NCBI GenBank assembly: GCA_964621185.1
Contig: CAZULM010000022.1
Span: 22,431-86,430 of the forward strand
DNA: 64,000 nt
Direction: 5' to 3'
DNA from: M3007 sp964621185
GTDB lineage: Bacteria; Bacteroidota; Bacteroidia; Chitinophagales; Saprospiraceae
How positions within the stretch are numbered: position 1 is the stretch's first letter; the number at the start of each line of letters is the position of its first letter. Of the stretch, positions 31,353-42,200 are shown in pieces. The position numbers and the translations under genes were made by a program. The notes below the pieces were generated by a model. The model was not told where the DNA came from. It worked only from the letters and a program-made list of their open reading frames with translations, and did not search any database.

Positions 31353-33995
31353 ATGTCTGCCATTATCCGAACTACTTACACCCTCTTATTGGCCATCGCC
31401 TGTTTTTTTGCTTTTTCCGATGCTGTTTTTGCCCAATTCCCGCAAGGTGGCGCGTGGGGCAACCAGGCGCAGATGAACATTGGGCGGTTTTATGGCAAAG
31501 TTGTGGATGAAACAACCGGCAAAGGCATTGGCTACGCGTCTGTGCAGCTGATCGGCATGCGCTGGGACAGCGTGACGCGGAAGATGGAACCGGCGATCCT
31601 CGGCGGGCAGCTCACACTCGAAAACGGCGACTTCAGCCTGGAAAACCTGCCTATAAGAGGCAGTTTTACCCTGAAAATCAACTTCTTAGGATACGCAGAA
31701 ACAGAGCAAAAGGTGGCTTTCGGAGATGGCGGGAACGCTGCCCCCGGCAGTCGACCCGGCGGCGGCAGGCCCGGTGGCAGCGCGGCAGCAGGGGCCATTG
31801 ACAAAGACTTGGGCAACATTAAGTTGGCTGCCACATCCAGCATCCTGAAAGAAGTCACTATTTTGAGCGAGGCGTCCCAAGTCTCGTTGGCTTTGGACAA
31901 AAAGGTGTATAAGGTTGACAAAGACAACGTTGCTGCGGGCGGCACCGCCGAAGATGCCCTGAAAAACGTGCCTACCCTGAATGTGGACATAGATGGCAAC
32001 CTGACCATGCGCAACGCAGCGCCTCAAATATTCGTCGACGGGCGCCCAACCAATTTGACCCTGGATCAAATACCCGCCGATGCCATTGACAATGTGGAAG
32101 TTATAACAAACCCGTCGGCAAAATACGATGCCTCGGGCGGCGGCTCGGGAATCGTCAACATCGTATTGAAAAAAGAGCGCCGCATCGGCTACAACGGCTC
32201 TGTGCGCGCGGGCATCGACAAGCGCGGGCGCGCCAATCTGGGCGGCGACATCAATGCGCGGGAGGGAAAGATGAATGGTTTTCTCGGCTTGAACCTGAAC
32301 CAAAGGCGCAGCTTCAGTTCCGCGGGCACGGTGCGTACGACCAATGATTTTTTGGGCAACACCACCTCTTTTACGGATCAAACGAACGCGCCGCGCACCA
32401 ACGGCTTGTTCGCCATGGTCAGGGGGGGCGTCGATTGGTTCATCAACAACCGCAACACCCTCACCATTTCCGGAAATTACCACGGCGGCGGCTTCAAGAA
32501 CACGGACAAGCTGTACAAATCGGAAACTTTTTTCTACGATACGTTGCCGGATTACAGGCTGAACTCCGTGCGCGCATCCAACAGCGAGCGGAATTTCCGC
32601 AACATGGGCAGCCAGGTCTTGTACAAATTCCTGTTCCCCAAAGCGGGCAAGGAACTCACCGCCGATATCAATTACAACCGCTCCGAATCGGACAACGAGG
32701 CGTTTTTCGAGACCAACTTTGATGGCATCGGCATCAACTCCAAAGAGCGGCAAGAAGGCAGCGGCGGCAACCAGTTCCTGACTGTCCAGAGCGATTTTGT
32801 GAACCCTTTGACAAAGGGGAAAAAAGTGGAAATGGGCGTTCGTGCCGCCCTGCGCACTTACGACTCCAACAACGGCAATTTCGTGTTCGACGAGGCCGCC
32901 AACGACTATGTTTACGTGCCGAGCTTTACCGACAAATACAAATACATCGATCAGGTGTATGCGGCTTACGGCACCTTCAGCCAGTCGTACCCTAAATGGG
33001 GCTACCAGCTTGGCTTGCGCGCTGAAAGCTCGGCCTATGCCGGCACGCTCATCGACCGGGACACCACTTTCAACAACAACTTCCCCATCAGCCTTTTCCC
33101 CAGCACTTTTGTCACCTATAAATTGAACGACCAGGACAACATGCAGCTGGCTTATACCCGCCGCATCAACCGCCCCAGCTTTTTCCAGCTCATCCCTTTT
33201 GCCGATTTTTCGGATTCGCTCAACCTTTCTACGGGCAATGCCAATTTGTTGCCGGAGTTCGCCAATTCCCTGGAGCTTTCTTACCAGAACATCATCAACA
33301 AACGGCATAATTTTCTTACTTCAATCTATTTCAAAAAGTCAACCAACCTCATCACGCGCTATACCTATTCAGAATACAACGACATGTTGCAGCGTGTGAT
33401 CGGCGTGACTACCTACCAGAATGCCAATTCCAGCATCGCTTATGGCATGGAGTTTACCATCAAGAACACATTTTGGAAAAAGCTGGAGATAACCAGCAAC
33501 CTCAACTTTTACAACTCCGTTTTGGACGTGACTGCCGAGGGCAACCTCAAAAGCCAGGTGGAGCAGTTTACCTGGTTTGTCAAGGAAAATATCAGCTACA
33601 AGCTGCCCAAGAACTTCACGGTGCAGGTCAATGGTTCTTACCAAAGCCGCACCGCTTTTGATACCGGCGGCGGCGGGCGGTTTGGCGGCTGGGGCGGCGG
33701 CCCCTCTAGCTCGGCCCAAGGGTACTCGATTCCGGTTTGGTATGTCGATGCTTCCTTGCGCAAGGACTTTTGGGACAAAAAGGCCAGCCTTACATTCAAC
33801 ATTCAGGACATATTCCGCTCCCGCAGGACTGGCTCTTTTACAGATTCCGAGCTTTTTGAGCAGGAAACCTGGCGGCGCAGGGATCCACAGCTGTACCGCC
33901 TCACTTTCTCCTACCGGTTCGGCAAATTTGACGTGTCCTTGTTCCGCCGGAAAAACAACCGGGTGGAATCAGAGGGCATGGAAGGTGGTTTTTAA
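31353..33995 (+). CDS. TonB-dependent-receptor-like outer-membrane barrel protein
   Basis: 880 residues with a signal peptide (MSAIIRTTYTLLLAIACFFAFSDAVFAQ). A carboxypeptidase-regulatory-like domain (about 40-125, FYGKVVDETTGKGIGYASVQL) is followed by a plug (about 160-285: EVTILSEASQVSLALDKKVY, GGTAEDALKNVPTLNVD, PSAKYDASGGGSGIVNIVLKK) and a large barrel of PF14905 style, ending RLTFSYRFGKFDVSLF. Glycine-rich insertions near 130-145 and 775-790. Unlike SusC it has no SusD partner. Family members take up unknown ligands. It begins 152 bp after the putative anti-sigma gene, in the same direction, and could be its target. ATG 31353 preferred over 31311 because the signal peptide then begins properly. 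Confidence 0.9.
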   Translation: MSAIIRTTYTLLLAIACFFAFSDAVFAQFPQGGAWGNQAQMNIGRFYGKVVDETTGKGIGYASVQLIGMRWDSVTRKMEPAILGGQLTLENGDFSLENLPIRGSFTLKINFLGYAETEQKVAFGDGGNAAPGSRPGGGRPGGSAAAGAIDKDLGNIKLAATSSILKEVTILSEASQVSLALDKKVYKVDKDNVAAGGTAEDALKNVPTLNVDIDGNLTMRNAAPQIFVDGRPTNLTLDQIPADAIDNVEVITNPSAKYDASGGGSGIVNIVLKKERRIGYNGSVRAGIDKRGRANLGGDINAREGKMNGFLGLNLNQRRSFSSAGTVRTTNDFLGNTTSFTDQTNAPRTNGLFAMVRGGVDWFINNRNTLTISGNYHGGGFKNTDKLYKSETFFYDTLPDYRLNSVRASNSERNFRNMGSQVLYKFLFPKAGKELTADINYNRSESDNEAFFETNFDGIGINSKERQEGSGGNQFLTVQSDFVNPLTKGKKVEMGVRAALRTYDSNNGNFVFDEAANDYVYVPSFTDKYKYIDQVYAAYGTFSQSYPKWGYQLGLRAESSAYAGTLIDRDTTFNNNFPISLFPSTFVTYKLNDQDNMQLAYTRRINRPSFFQLIPFADFSDSLNLSTGNANLLPEFANSLELSYQNIINKRHNFLTSIYFKKSTNLITRYTYSEYNDMLQRVIGVTTYQNANSSIAYGMEFTIKNTFWKKLEITSNLNFYNSVLDVTAEGNLKSQVEQFTWFVKENISYKLPKNFTVQVNGSYQSRTAFDTGGGGRFGGWGGGPSSSAQGYSIPVWYVDASLRKDFWDKKASLTFNIQDIFRSRRTGSFTDSELFEQETWRRRDPQLYRLTFSYRFGKFDVSLFRRKNNRVESEGMEGGF

Positions 33996-33997
33996 AG

Positions 33998-36922
33998 CTA
34001 TACTTGCAGCATAAAATCAGCCAGGTTTGTGTCATTGGGCATGTTCAGCTTCTTGCGCAAGCGATAGCGGCTTGCCTCTACACCCCGCACGGAGATGTTC
34101 ATCAAAGTAGCTATTTCTTTGGTAGATAGGTTCAAGCGCAGGTAGGCGCACAGCTTGTAGTCGTTGCTGCCGAGCTGGGGGTAGGTTTCCCGGAGCCGTT
34201 TCAAAAAATCTACGTGAACCTGGTCGAAATGGAAGGCAAACTGTTGCCAGTCTTCGTCAAGCTGCGCATCAAAATTCAAGAGATTTAGCAGCTGCTGGAT
34301 CTCTTTTTTTACGGGAGTGCCATTGGCTTTGTGCAGGATTTTGTGCAGGTTTTCCTGCACAGTCAGCAGCATCTCTCCTTTTTGAACCAGGTGCATCGTG
34401 GCCATGGCCAGTTCCTGGTTGTTATAGCGGATCTCCGCTTCTAATTTTTCGTTCAGGATTTCCGTTACTGCGGCTTTTGACAGCTCCACTTCGCGTTGTT
34501 GGGCAGCCTCCTTTTCCTGGTGCTTTGCTGTCAGCTGCACTTTTTCATGTTCAAATTTCCTGCGCTGCCGCCATAAAAAGCCTGCAAAAAGGCCAACAAG
34601 CCCCAATCCGTAAATGATGGTCGCCACTGTGCTTTTGTACCAGGGGGGGCGGATACGGAAAGAAAAGGCAACGGCATTGCTTTCGAGGCCGTCCTTGCGG
34701 CGGGCCTGTACCAGAAAGGTATAGCTGCCCGGGCTCAGGTTGGTGAAATTGCGTTTCGTCTCATCCGACCATTCCGACCAGCCATCTCCCATCCCTTTCA
34801 TCCAAAACCGGTATTGCAGGTATGCCGGGGCTTTGTAGTCGGTGGCAGAAAAGGCAAACCTGAGGTTGTTCATGGCTGCTTCCAAAACAGGTATTTGGCT
34901 CTCGGCCTGCTCAAGCCTCAGTCCATCCGTGTCGGAAAACCAGCCGCAAAACAAGTTGGAGTCCCGGATGCCATAAGCAGCCACTTGCCCCAAGACCAGG
35001 GTGAGCAAGGTGTCGGCGGGGTTGCTGATGGTTGCGTCATAATGAATAAAACCCTGTTCGGCTCCGAACAACAGGTGCTGGGCATCAATTGGGCATATAA
35101 ATTCGAAGCCCGCCACCATTTTTTCTGAAAGTTCTGGGAAGGCCCGTTTTCTCACGTCTTTGTTTATTCCAAAGTCCTTTACCTCAAGCACACCGGTCTC
35201 TTTTTCAGCGACATACCAGATGTTGCCGCTCAAATCTTCTTTCAGGTAGCGGATGCGCCCGATCGCGCCAAAACACCTGTTGAAATTGTCGTCAGGCAGG
35301 AATTTCCCGGCTATTTGGTCATACCTCAGGATCCCCTTTTCCGTCGCGACAACAGCTTTGCCAGCGATTACGAACACCAGGTTGTTGAGGTCGGAGGGGA
35401 GGCCGTTCTTGCCGTTGAAAAACTGGATGTCTATGTTTCCCTTGTTCGCTTCCGACCACCTGATCCGGTACAAGCCCCTGTACGGGTGCGAAATCCAGAT
35501 GGTGCCGTCGGCATCTTTGGCCATGATACGGCATGATTCGCTGATACCTTCCAATTTTTGCTCGAAGGCCCAGGAATTCCCGTTTTTTTTGAACAGGACC
35601 AAGCCGCCATAGGTGCCTCCCAACAAGTATTGCCCGCTCAACTGGACAAATGTCCAAGTACCAGTCTCGGCATAAATGGGGGTATTCGCTCCAGGTTCGA
35701 GGCGAAAGGCACCTTCATGGTGGCCGAGCAACAAGTCGCCCTCAATGGCATTTAATGCCCAGACCTGGCCATCGGTTGTCTTTATTTTTTGGAAAAAAAG
35801 GCCCTTTTCAGGGTCGTAAAATGGCAGCACCGGTGCGCGGTACACCCCGTTGGAAACGCCTAAGTACAATTGGTTTCGGAAAATGGCGGCAGCATACCCG
35901 GTCCCTTGCAAGTCGCCGTCGGGGATGATGCTTTGGAACGGTGCGTCCAGCACCACGCAATCGATGCCGTTGTCCAGTCCCAGCCATACATTGCCTGCCC
36001 GGTCGTTGAATGTGCAAAGGATGTTGTTGTTCTGTATCCCGTTTTTTTTGCTCAGGTGCAAGGAAATGCGCCTTTTTTGGTCGAGCACGATAAAGCCCCC
36101 CAAAGAGGTGCCAACCGCAATCTTTGCATTGGGCAGTGCCGTGGTAGCGTATATCCTCTTGTCGCGGAACAGGGCATCATGGCTGGTGACCCAATTGCCG
36201 GACTGGGCGCCGGCGCAATAAAAAAAACCGTTTTTTAAGGAACTGAAAAGCACGGTGTCGCCAGCCCAGGGTATTGCGCCGGTAAGGGCGCTCTTCAAGC
36301 TTGGGATATTCAGGAACGGAATGAAATGGCCATTTTTGAACGCGAGCAGCGCTGTATGGCCTTTTTGAAGCAAAAGCCCGGCTTTCGTGGCAAACATGGC
36401 CGTGAGCTCACCGCCTGGCTCGTGGATTTTTATGCCCGTACCGGAATATTGGAACACCGCCCTGTTGGTGCGGAAAAAAACCTCTTTGTCCAAGAACTGG
36501 ATGTCCCACACATCTTCGAAATTTCTGGCATTTTCGGGGATCATGGCAATCAGTGAGTTGTATTGCAAGGCGCCGCGGCCATCTGGATAAAAATAACCCA
36601 GCTCGTTTTGGGCGCCCACATAAATGCGCCCGTCGCTGTCGATCGCTACAGAACGCACCACTGTTTTGTTTGCGACCGGGAAGCAAGCCCAATGCTGCCC
36701 GTCGTACTGGAGCAGCCCTTCGTTGTTGGCCCAGTACAGCACACCGCGCCGATCCTGGGCGGCATCCCAGTTTTGGGTGCCTGCCGAGTAATCCCGTTTT
36801 GAGAAATTCCAGACTGGCGGAATGCCAAGGTTCATGTTCTGGCCAACCAAGCTCCCGCCGTTTATGCAGAAAAATAGCGCAAAAGGGATACAAAAATGGG
36901 ATATTTTGTTTTGCATTTCCAT
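33998..36922 (-). CDS. Membrane-spanning SusR-like regulator: propeller, Y_Y_Y domain, LuxR-type HTH
   Basis: 974 residues. A signal-like start (MQNKISHFCIPFALFFC) leads to a large periplasmic propeller region with repeated two-component-regulator-propeller motifs (GVLYWANNEGLLQYDG, GRIYVGAQNELGYF, GNVWLGLDNGIDCV, GTIWISHPYRGLYR). A Y_Y_Y (triple-tyrosine) domain follows (LQYRFWMKGMGDGWSEWSDE), then one membrane helix at about 765-785, a long coiled coil, and a LuxR-type helix-turn-helix at the C-terminus (STKEIATLMNISVRGVEASRYRLRKKL). There is no kinase or receiver, so it is a one-protein sensor-regulator like SusR. It is divergent from the locus at 37144, and the two starts share a 221-bp region. 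Its stop is 2 bp from the stop of the TonB receptor-like gene on the other strand. Confidence 0.93.
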   Translation of the reverse strand: MEMQNKISHFCIPFALFFCINGGSLVGQNMNLGIPPVWNFSKRDYSAGTQNWDAAQDRRGVLYWANNEGLLQYDGQHWACFPVANKTVVRSVAIDSDGRIYVGAQNELGYFYPDGRGALQYNSLIAMIPENARNFEDVWDIQFLDKEVFFRTNRAVFQYSGTGIKIHEPGGELTAMFATKAGLLLQKGHTALLAFKNGHFIPFLNIPSLKSALTGAIPWAGDTVLFSSLKNGFFYCAGAQSGNWVTSHDALFRDKRIYATTALPNAKIAVGTSLGGFIVLDQKRRISLHLSKKNGIQNNNILCTFNDRAGNVWLGLDNGIDCVVLDAPFQSIIPDGDLQGTGYAAAIFRNQLYLGVSNGVYRAPVLPFYDPEKGLFFQKIKTTDGQVWALNAIEGDLLLGHHEGAFRLEPGANTPIYAETGTWTFVQLSGQYLLGGTYGGLVLFKKNGNSWAFEQKLEGISESCRIMAKDADGTIWISHPYRGLYRIRWSEANKGNIDIQFFNGKNGLPSDLNNLVFVIAGKAVVATEKGILRYDQIAGKFLPDDNFNRCFGAIGRIRYLKEDLSGNIWYVAEKETGVLEVKDFGINKDVRKRAFPELSEKMVAGFEFICPIDAQHLLFGAEQGFIHYDATISNPADTLLTLVLGQVAAYGIRDSNLFCGWFSDTDGLRLEQAESQIPVLEAAMNNLRFAFSATDYKAPAYLQYRFWMKGMGDGWSEWSDETKRNFTNLSPGSYTFLVQARRKDGLESNAVAFSFRIRPPWYKSTVATIIYGLGLVGLFAGFLWRQRRKFEHEKVQLTAKHQEKEAAQQREVELSKAAVTEILNEKLEAEIRYNNQELAMATMHLVQKGEMLLTVQENLHKILHKANGTPVKKEIQQLLNLLNFDAQLDEDWQQFAFHFDQVHVDFLKRLRETYPQLGSNDYKLCAYLRLNLSTKEIATLMNISVRGVEASRYRLRKKLNMPNDTNLADFMLQV

Positions 36923-37143
36923 AAACTCAGCATTGCTATGGTTTGTTAGGCCTGGCGAATGTACAACATTGCGCAGCGTACCCTTTTTTTTGTTTGCGTA
37001 GCATTGACGTAGTGAAAAAATAAGATTGACGTAGCGGTGCTGTGGTGCCAAATAGGCGGAAATATGCAAGGTTTGCCGACCTTTGGGAAACTGAATAAAG
37101 GGTTTTAAAAATTATTGTTTCGAAAATCAAAACCATTTCGCAC

Positions 37144-39189
37144 ATGAAGCAACTATTACTTTCTTTCCTCCTACTGGCATTTGCCGTAGTGGCTTCTCAA
37201 GCCCAAACCACCATTTTGGACTTTGAGACACCGGCAACCACCACTACTTTTCAATATTTTGGCAGCCCGCTCGACGGTTCCCTGAACACCGTTGAGTCCA
37301 ACCCGAACGCCAGTGGCATCAATACCAGCAGCAAGGTCGCCAAATTTGTCAAGCCTGCCGTGGCCGAAGTGTGGGCTGGCTGTTTTTCCAACCCCAACCC
37401 CAGCATTGCCGTTGATCTGCTTGCCAATGGGAAGGTTGCCATAAAAGTCCACATGGACCATATAGGGTCCCTCAGCCTCAAGTTGGAGAACTCGACCAAC
37501 GGTGGCGCCAACTGGCTGGGCACCGTGGCCAATACCAAGGTGAATGAATGGGAAGAGCTGGTTTTCGACCCCAGCGTTCCCTCGCTGGAAGCGCCCCTTT
37601 CACCAGCAATCGGCTATATTTACAGCACCGTCACCCTGTTTTTCGATTTTGGCACCGCCGGTACGGGCACCGCGGTCACCTCCTATTTTGACGACGTCGC
37701 GGCGCTGCCCAAAACAGCCGTCGTGACGCCGATTTTGGATTTTGAAACCGCTGTCACTGGCACCGATTTCCAGTATTTTGGCAGCCCGCTCGATGGCTCA
37801 TTGACAAAAATAATCGACAACCCGAACCCAAATGGCATCAACACCAGCGATAAAGTGGTTGAGTATGTCAAGCCGCCGGTGGCCGAAGTGTGGGCAGGGG
37901 CATTTTCTAACCCAAATCCAAGCACTCCCGTCGATCTTACGAACGGCGGGCAAGTTTGCGTGAAAGTACACATGGACCATATCGGCAACTTAGCCCTGAA
38001 GCTGGAAGGCTCCACTTCGGGCAAGCCCAACTGGATCCAAAAAGTATCGAATACCAAGATGGGGGAATGGGAAGAACTTTGCTTCGATGCCAGCCAGCCC
38101 TCCCTGGAGCCGCCCTTTGAGACCGCAACCGGTGTCTATGAGCGCATTGTGCTGTTCTTTGATTTCGGCACGGCCGGCACCGGTACGGCGGTCACCTCCT
38201 ACTTCGATGACATCGTTGTGAAGAGCAGCGGTGTGCCACAGATTCGCACGGTCAATTTCAAAGTTGACATGAACAGCTACACCGCCAATTTTGACCAAGT
38301 CTATATCAGCGGCAGCTTCAACAACTGGTCGGGCGATGCCAACCCCTTGGCCGACCCCGAGTTTGACGGGATTTGGGAAGGCAGCATCGCCGTGCCAAAC
38401 GGCGCCTACGAATATAAAATAACCCTCGACAACTGGAACGCGCAGGAAAACTTCGTCGGCACAGAAGAGTGTACGAAGGTGGTGGGGCCGTTCGTCAACC
38501 GCCTGCTTCTCGTGAGCGCCGACACCGACCTGCCCAAGTTTTGTTACAACAGTTGCTATGCCTGCGGCGAGGAAGCAAAGATCACCTTCAGGCTCGGCAT
38601 GAACGGCATTACGCCTAACCCTGACGGTGTCTGGCTTGCAGGCGGCGGCAATTTTGACGTGCCCGGTGGTCGGTACAAGATGGAAGACAACAACGCAGAC
38701 GGGATATTTGAGCTGGTGGTACCCCGAAAAAAAGGCTTCCAGTCGTATTACACCTTTGCCAACGGGCCCTGTCCCGATTACAGCTGCAAAGAGAACCTGA
38801 ACGGCCTTCCTTGCGGCAATCCGGCCAATTTCGACGACCGGTTCCTGCCCGCTATCCAGGGCCATACCACGGTGGCTACTTGTTTCGGAACCTGTTTTAC
38901 AAACGCCGAATGCGTGTCTGGCGCCAAGGTCCCTGCCCGGGATGCGCAGGTTTTCCAGATACTGGGCAACCCTGCGACGAACGGCCGGGCAATCCTCGAA
39001 TTTGGCGATGAGGGCCTCGAAGACAAGGTGGTTTCCCTCACAAATACCATCGGACAGGTGCTCCATTCCTGGAATGTTGGCAAAGACCTGCGCAATTTTA
39101 CGCTGGAGACCAACGCACTGCCCGCTGGCTTGTATTTTGTGACGGTGCGCAGCGGCGACCTTTACTTTACCCGGAAACTGTTGAAGTAA
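37144..39189 (+). CDS. T9SS-secreted protein with tandem duplicated modules and CBM48-like domain
   Basis: 681 residues with a signal peptide (to about residue 20). Residues 22-190 and 195-365 are near copies: both have ILDFE, FQYFGSPLDGSL, (V/P)AEVWAG, SNPNPS, VKVHMDHIG and FFDFGTAGTGTAVTSYFDD. Each looks like a galactose-binding-like beta sandwich. Residues 375-455 resemble a glycogen-binding/CBM48 domain (YISGSFNNWSGDANPL, GAYEYKITLDNW). Residues 470-600 are an unrecognised, Cys-containing segment. Residues 605-681 are a T9SS type A sorting domain (FQILGNPATNGRAILEF, YFVTVRSGDLYFTRKLLK). It is the first gene of the polysaccharide locus; likely a surface glycan-binding protein, with no catalytic motif seen. 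Confidence 0.85.
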   Translation: MKQLLLSFLLLAFAVVASQAQTTILDFETPATTTTFQYFGSPLDGSLNTVESNPNASGINTSSKVAKFVKPAVAEVWAGCFSNPNPSIAVDLLANGKVAIKVHMDHIGSLSLKLENSTNGGANWLGTVANTKVNEWEELVFDPSVPSLEAPLSPAIGYIYSTVTLFFDFGTAGTGTAVTSYFDDVAALPKTAVVTPILDFETAVTGTDFQYFGSPLDGSLTKIIDNPNPNGINTSDKVVEYVKPPVAEVWAGAFSNPNPSTPVDLTNGGQVCVKVHMDHIGNLALKLEGSTSGKPNWIQKVSNTKMGEWEELCFDASQPSLEPPFETATGVYERIVLFFDFGTAGTGTAVTSYFDDIVVKSSGVPQIRTVNFKVDMNSYTANFDQVYISGSFNNWSGDANPLADPEFDGIWEGSIAVPNGAYEYKITLDNWNAQENFVGTEECTKVVGPFVNRLLLVSADTDLPKFCYNSCYACGEEAKITFRLGMNGITPNPDGVWLAGGGNFDVPGGRYKMEDNNADGIFELVVPRKKGFQSYYTFANGPCPDYSCKENLNGLPCGNPANFDDRFLPAIQGHTTVATCFGTCFTNAECVSGAKVPARDAQVFQILGNPATNGRAILEFGDEGLEDKVVSLTNTIGQVLHSWNVGKDLRNFTLETNALPAGLYFVTVRSGDLYFTRKLLK

Positions 39190-39228
39190 CCTGTCAAGCC
39201 TATTCCAACTAATTTTAACACTGAAACC

Positions 39229-42200
39229 ATGCGGACCATATTTTCCGTCCTTCTATTGTCCTTTACCTCCACCGTTTTTGCCCAGGTGAAAATCACGGGC
39301 AACGTGACGCTTGCAAGCACAGGTGAGCCCGCCATCGGCGTTTCCGTGCAGGTAATAGGCGCCGGCATCGGGGTGATCACCGACATAGACGGCAATTACA
39401 CACTCGTTGCGCCCAATGAGGAAGTCGAGCTGCACTTTTCCTACACCGGCTATACCGATCAGACGATAAAAGTAGGGAGCCAAACGACAATTGACGTTGC
39501 ATTGCTCGAGAACACCTCACAATTGAGCGAGGTTGTTGTTATGGGCTACGGCAGCCAAAAACGCTCCAGCATCAGCGGCAGCGTCTCGACCGTAAGCGCC
39601 CAGGAGATCGCCGAGCGCCCCATCTTGCGGGTGGAGCAGGCGCTCCAGGGGCGTACTGCGGGCGTGCAGGTGGCCCAGGTCTCCGGCTCGCCCGGCAGCC
39701 CGCTCACGGTGCGGGTGCGCGGGGTGGGCACCATCAACAACAGCGACCCGCTGTACATCGTGGACGGTATCCCGGTGGAAGGGCTGGATTTCCTAAACCC
39801 CAACGACATCGAGACCATCAATGTGTTGAAGGACGCAGCATCTTCCGCTATCTACGGCTCGCGCGGGGCCAACGGCGTGGTGCTGATCACGACCAAAGGC
39901 GGCAAGCGAAACCAGTCGGGCACCATCAGCTACGATGCCTATTACGGGGTGCAGCGGCCCGCCCGCCTGCTCGATCTGCTGGATGCCCGTGAATATGCCA
40001 CCTTGCAGAACGAGGCTTACTTGGCTGCGGGAAAAACCCCGCCGCCGGAGTTCGCCAACCCCGAAGTGCTGGGCCGCGGCACCGACTGGCAGGAAGCCAT
40101 CTTTCAAAATGCGCCGATCGCCAGCCACCAGCTAACGTTTGCGGGCGGTGGGGAGCGCTCCGCCTATACCCTCTCGGGCAATTATTTCACGCAAGACGGC
40201 ATCGTTGGCGGCGACAAGGCCAATTTCCAGCGCGCCACCGTGCGCCTGAACGGAACCCATGACCTGAAACCGTGGCTGACGATCGGCAACAACCTTGGCT
40301 TCACCTGGCTAGAGCGGCAGGGGCTTTCGGAAAACAACCAGTACAACTCCCCCATCATCCGGGCGCTGAACATGGACCCCGTGACCCCGATACGAAAAGC
40401 CGACGGCACTTTTGCCTATTCCAATTATTCCAGCACCGACATTGCCAACCCGGTCAACGGCATCGAGCAGACGCACAACACGTGGCGCAGCAACCGGCTG
40501 GTGGGCAGCGTGTTCGGCAACCTGAAGCTCGCAAAAGGGCTGACATTCCGCACCGCTTACAGCATAGACGCCACTTTTGCCGTGCAGCGCAGCTTCAATC
40601 CCAGGTTCGACCTCAGCAACATACCCAGCATCAGCGAGGGCCCCGCCGCCGAAAAAAACCTGGTAAACAGCGTGGGCGTGGGCAACAACAACTGGCGTAA
40701 CTGGCAGTTGGAAAACGTGCTTACCTGGGACAAAACCTTCCGCGGGCGGCACGCGCTCACCTTAATCGCCGGCACCACGGCCCTCGCCAACCGCTTCGAC
40801 GCCAGTGGCGGCGGCAACACCAACCTGCCTTCCAACGACCCGAAAGACGCGTATATTTCCAACACAATCGACCCGATCGCCTCGCAGAACGCTTACCAGT
40901 TTGCCAGCGAGTCCTCCCTGTTTTCCTGGTTCGGCAAGGCCAATTACGAATTTGACAACCGTTTCCTAGCTTCTGCCACTTTCCGCGCCGACGGCTCTTC
41001 CCGCTTCGGGAAGAACAACCGCTTCGGCTACTTCCCGTCGTTCTCTGCCGGGTGGATAGCCAGCCATGAGGAATTTTGGAAGATCAAGGCCATCAATTTT
41101 TTCAAAGTGCGCGCCAGTTGGGGGCAAAACGGCAACGACAAGATTGGCGATTACAGCTTTACCACCGTAGTGTACAACGGCCAGAACTACGTGTTCGGCC
41201 CCGGCCAGACCATCACCAACGGCAGCGTCGCGCTGAGCGCTGCCAACCCGGACCTGAAATGGGAGACCAGCACACAGGCCGACATCGGCATAGATGCCGA
41301 GATGATGGCGGGGCGCCTGGGGCTTACCGCCGACTACTACATAAAAAAGACCTCCGACATGCTGTATGCCGCCCCCATCCCTTTGGTGGCGGGTACCGCA
41401 GCGCCCATCCAAAATGTGGCCACGGCAGAAAACCGCGGCTTTGAGCTGGCGCTAAACTACCGGAACTTCGACCATGCCATTCGTTACACCATTGGCGGCA
41501 ACATCGCTTTCGTCAAGAGCGAAGTGACCAGCTTGGGGCGCGGCGGGGAGCCTGTTTTCTCCGGGTATGTGCAATCGGCCAACGCCAATGCCTCCAAAAC
41601 CGACGTGGGGCATCCCATCGCCTCTTTTTTCGGCTTCGTGACTGATGGCATTTTTCAGACACAGGCCGAAGTGGAAGCCGCAGCATTTCAAAGCAGCGGC
41701 ACCGCGCCCGGCGATATCCGCTTCAAAGATTTGGACGGGAACGGCGTGATAGACGCAAACGACCGTACCTATATTGGCAACCCAACCCCGCGCTTTACTT
41801 ACGGCTTGAACACCGATTTTTCCTGGAAAGGGCTGGAGCTGAACCTTTTTTTCCAGGGCGCGCAGGGCAACGACATCTACGTCAACACCATCCGCTACGA
41901 CTTCACCTACGTCAACCGCCCATCTTCGGCGCTGAACCGCTGGACGGGCCCTGGCACGTCCGACACGGAGCCACGCGTGAGCCTGAGCGACCCAAACCAA
42001 AATGCGCGGGTATCCGACCGCTTTGTTGAAGACGGATCGTATATTCGCCTGAAAACGCTGCAATTGGGCTATAATTTGCCAAAAGCCTGGCTTGACAAAG
42101 TTCGTTTCAACAAAATGAAGATTTATATGACAGCCCAGAACCTGCTCACCTTCACCAAGTATTCCGGCCTCGACCCCGAAATCGGGGCTGTCGGCGGCAG

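Noticed and set aside
31686..33308. Minus-strand open frame of 540 codons
   Set aside because: Antisense to the TonB-receptor-like gene, which has plug and barrel motifs; the frame is open because of GC-rich codon use.
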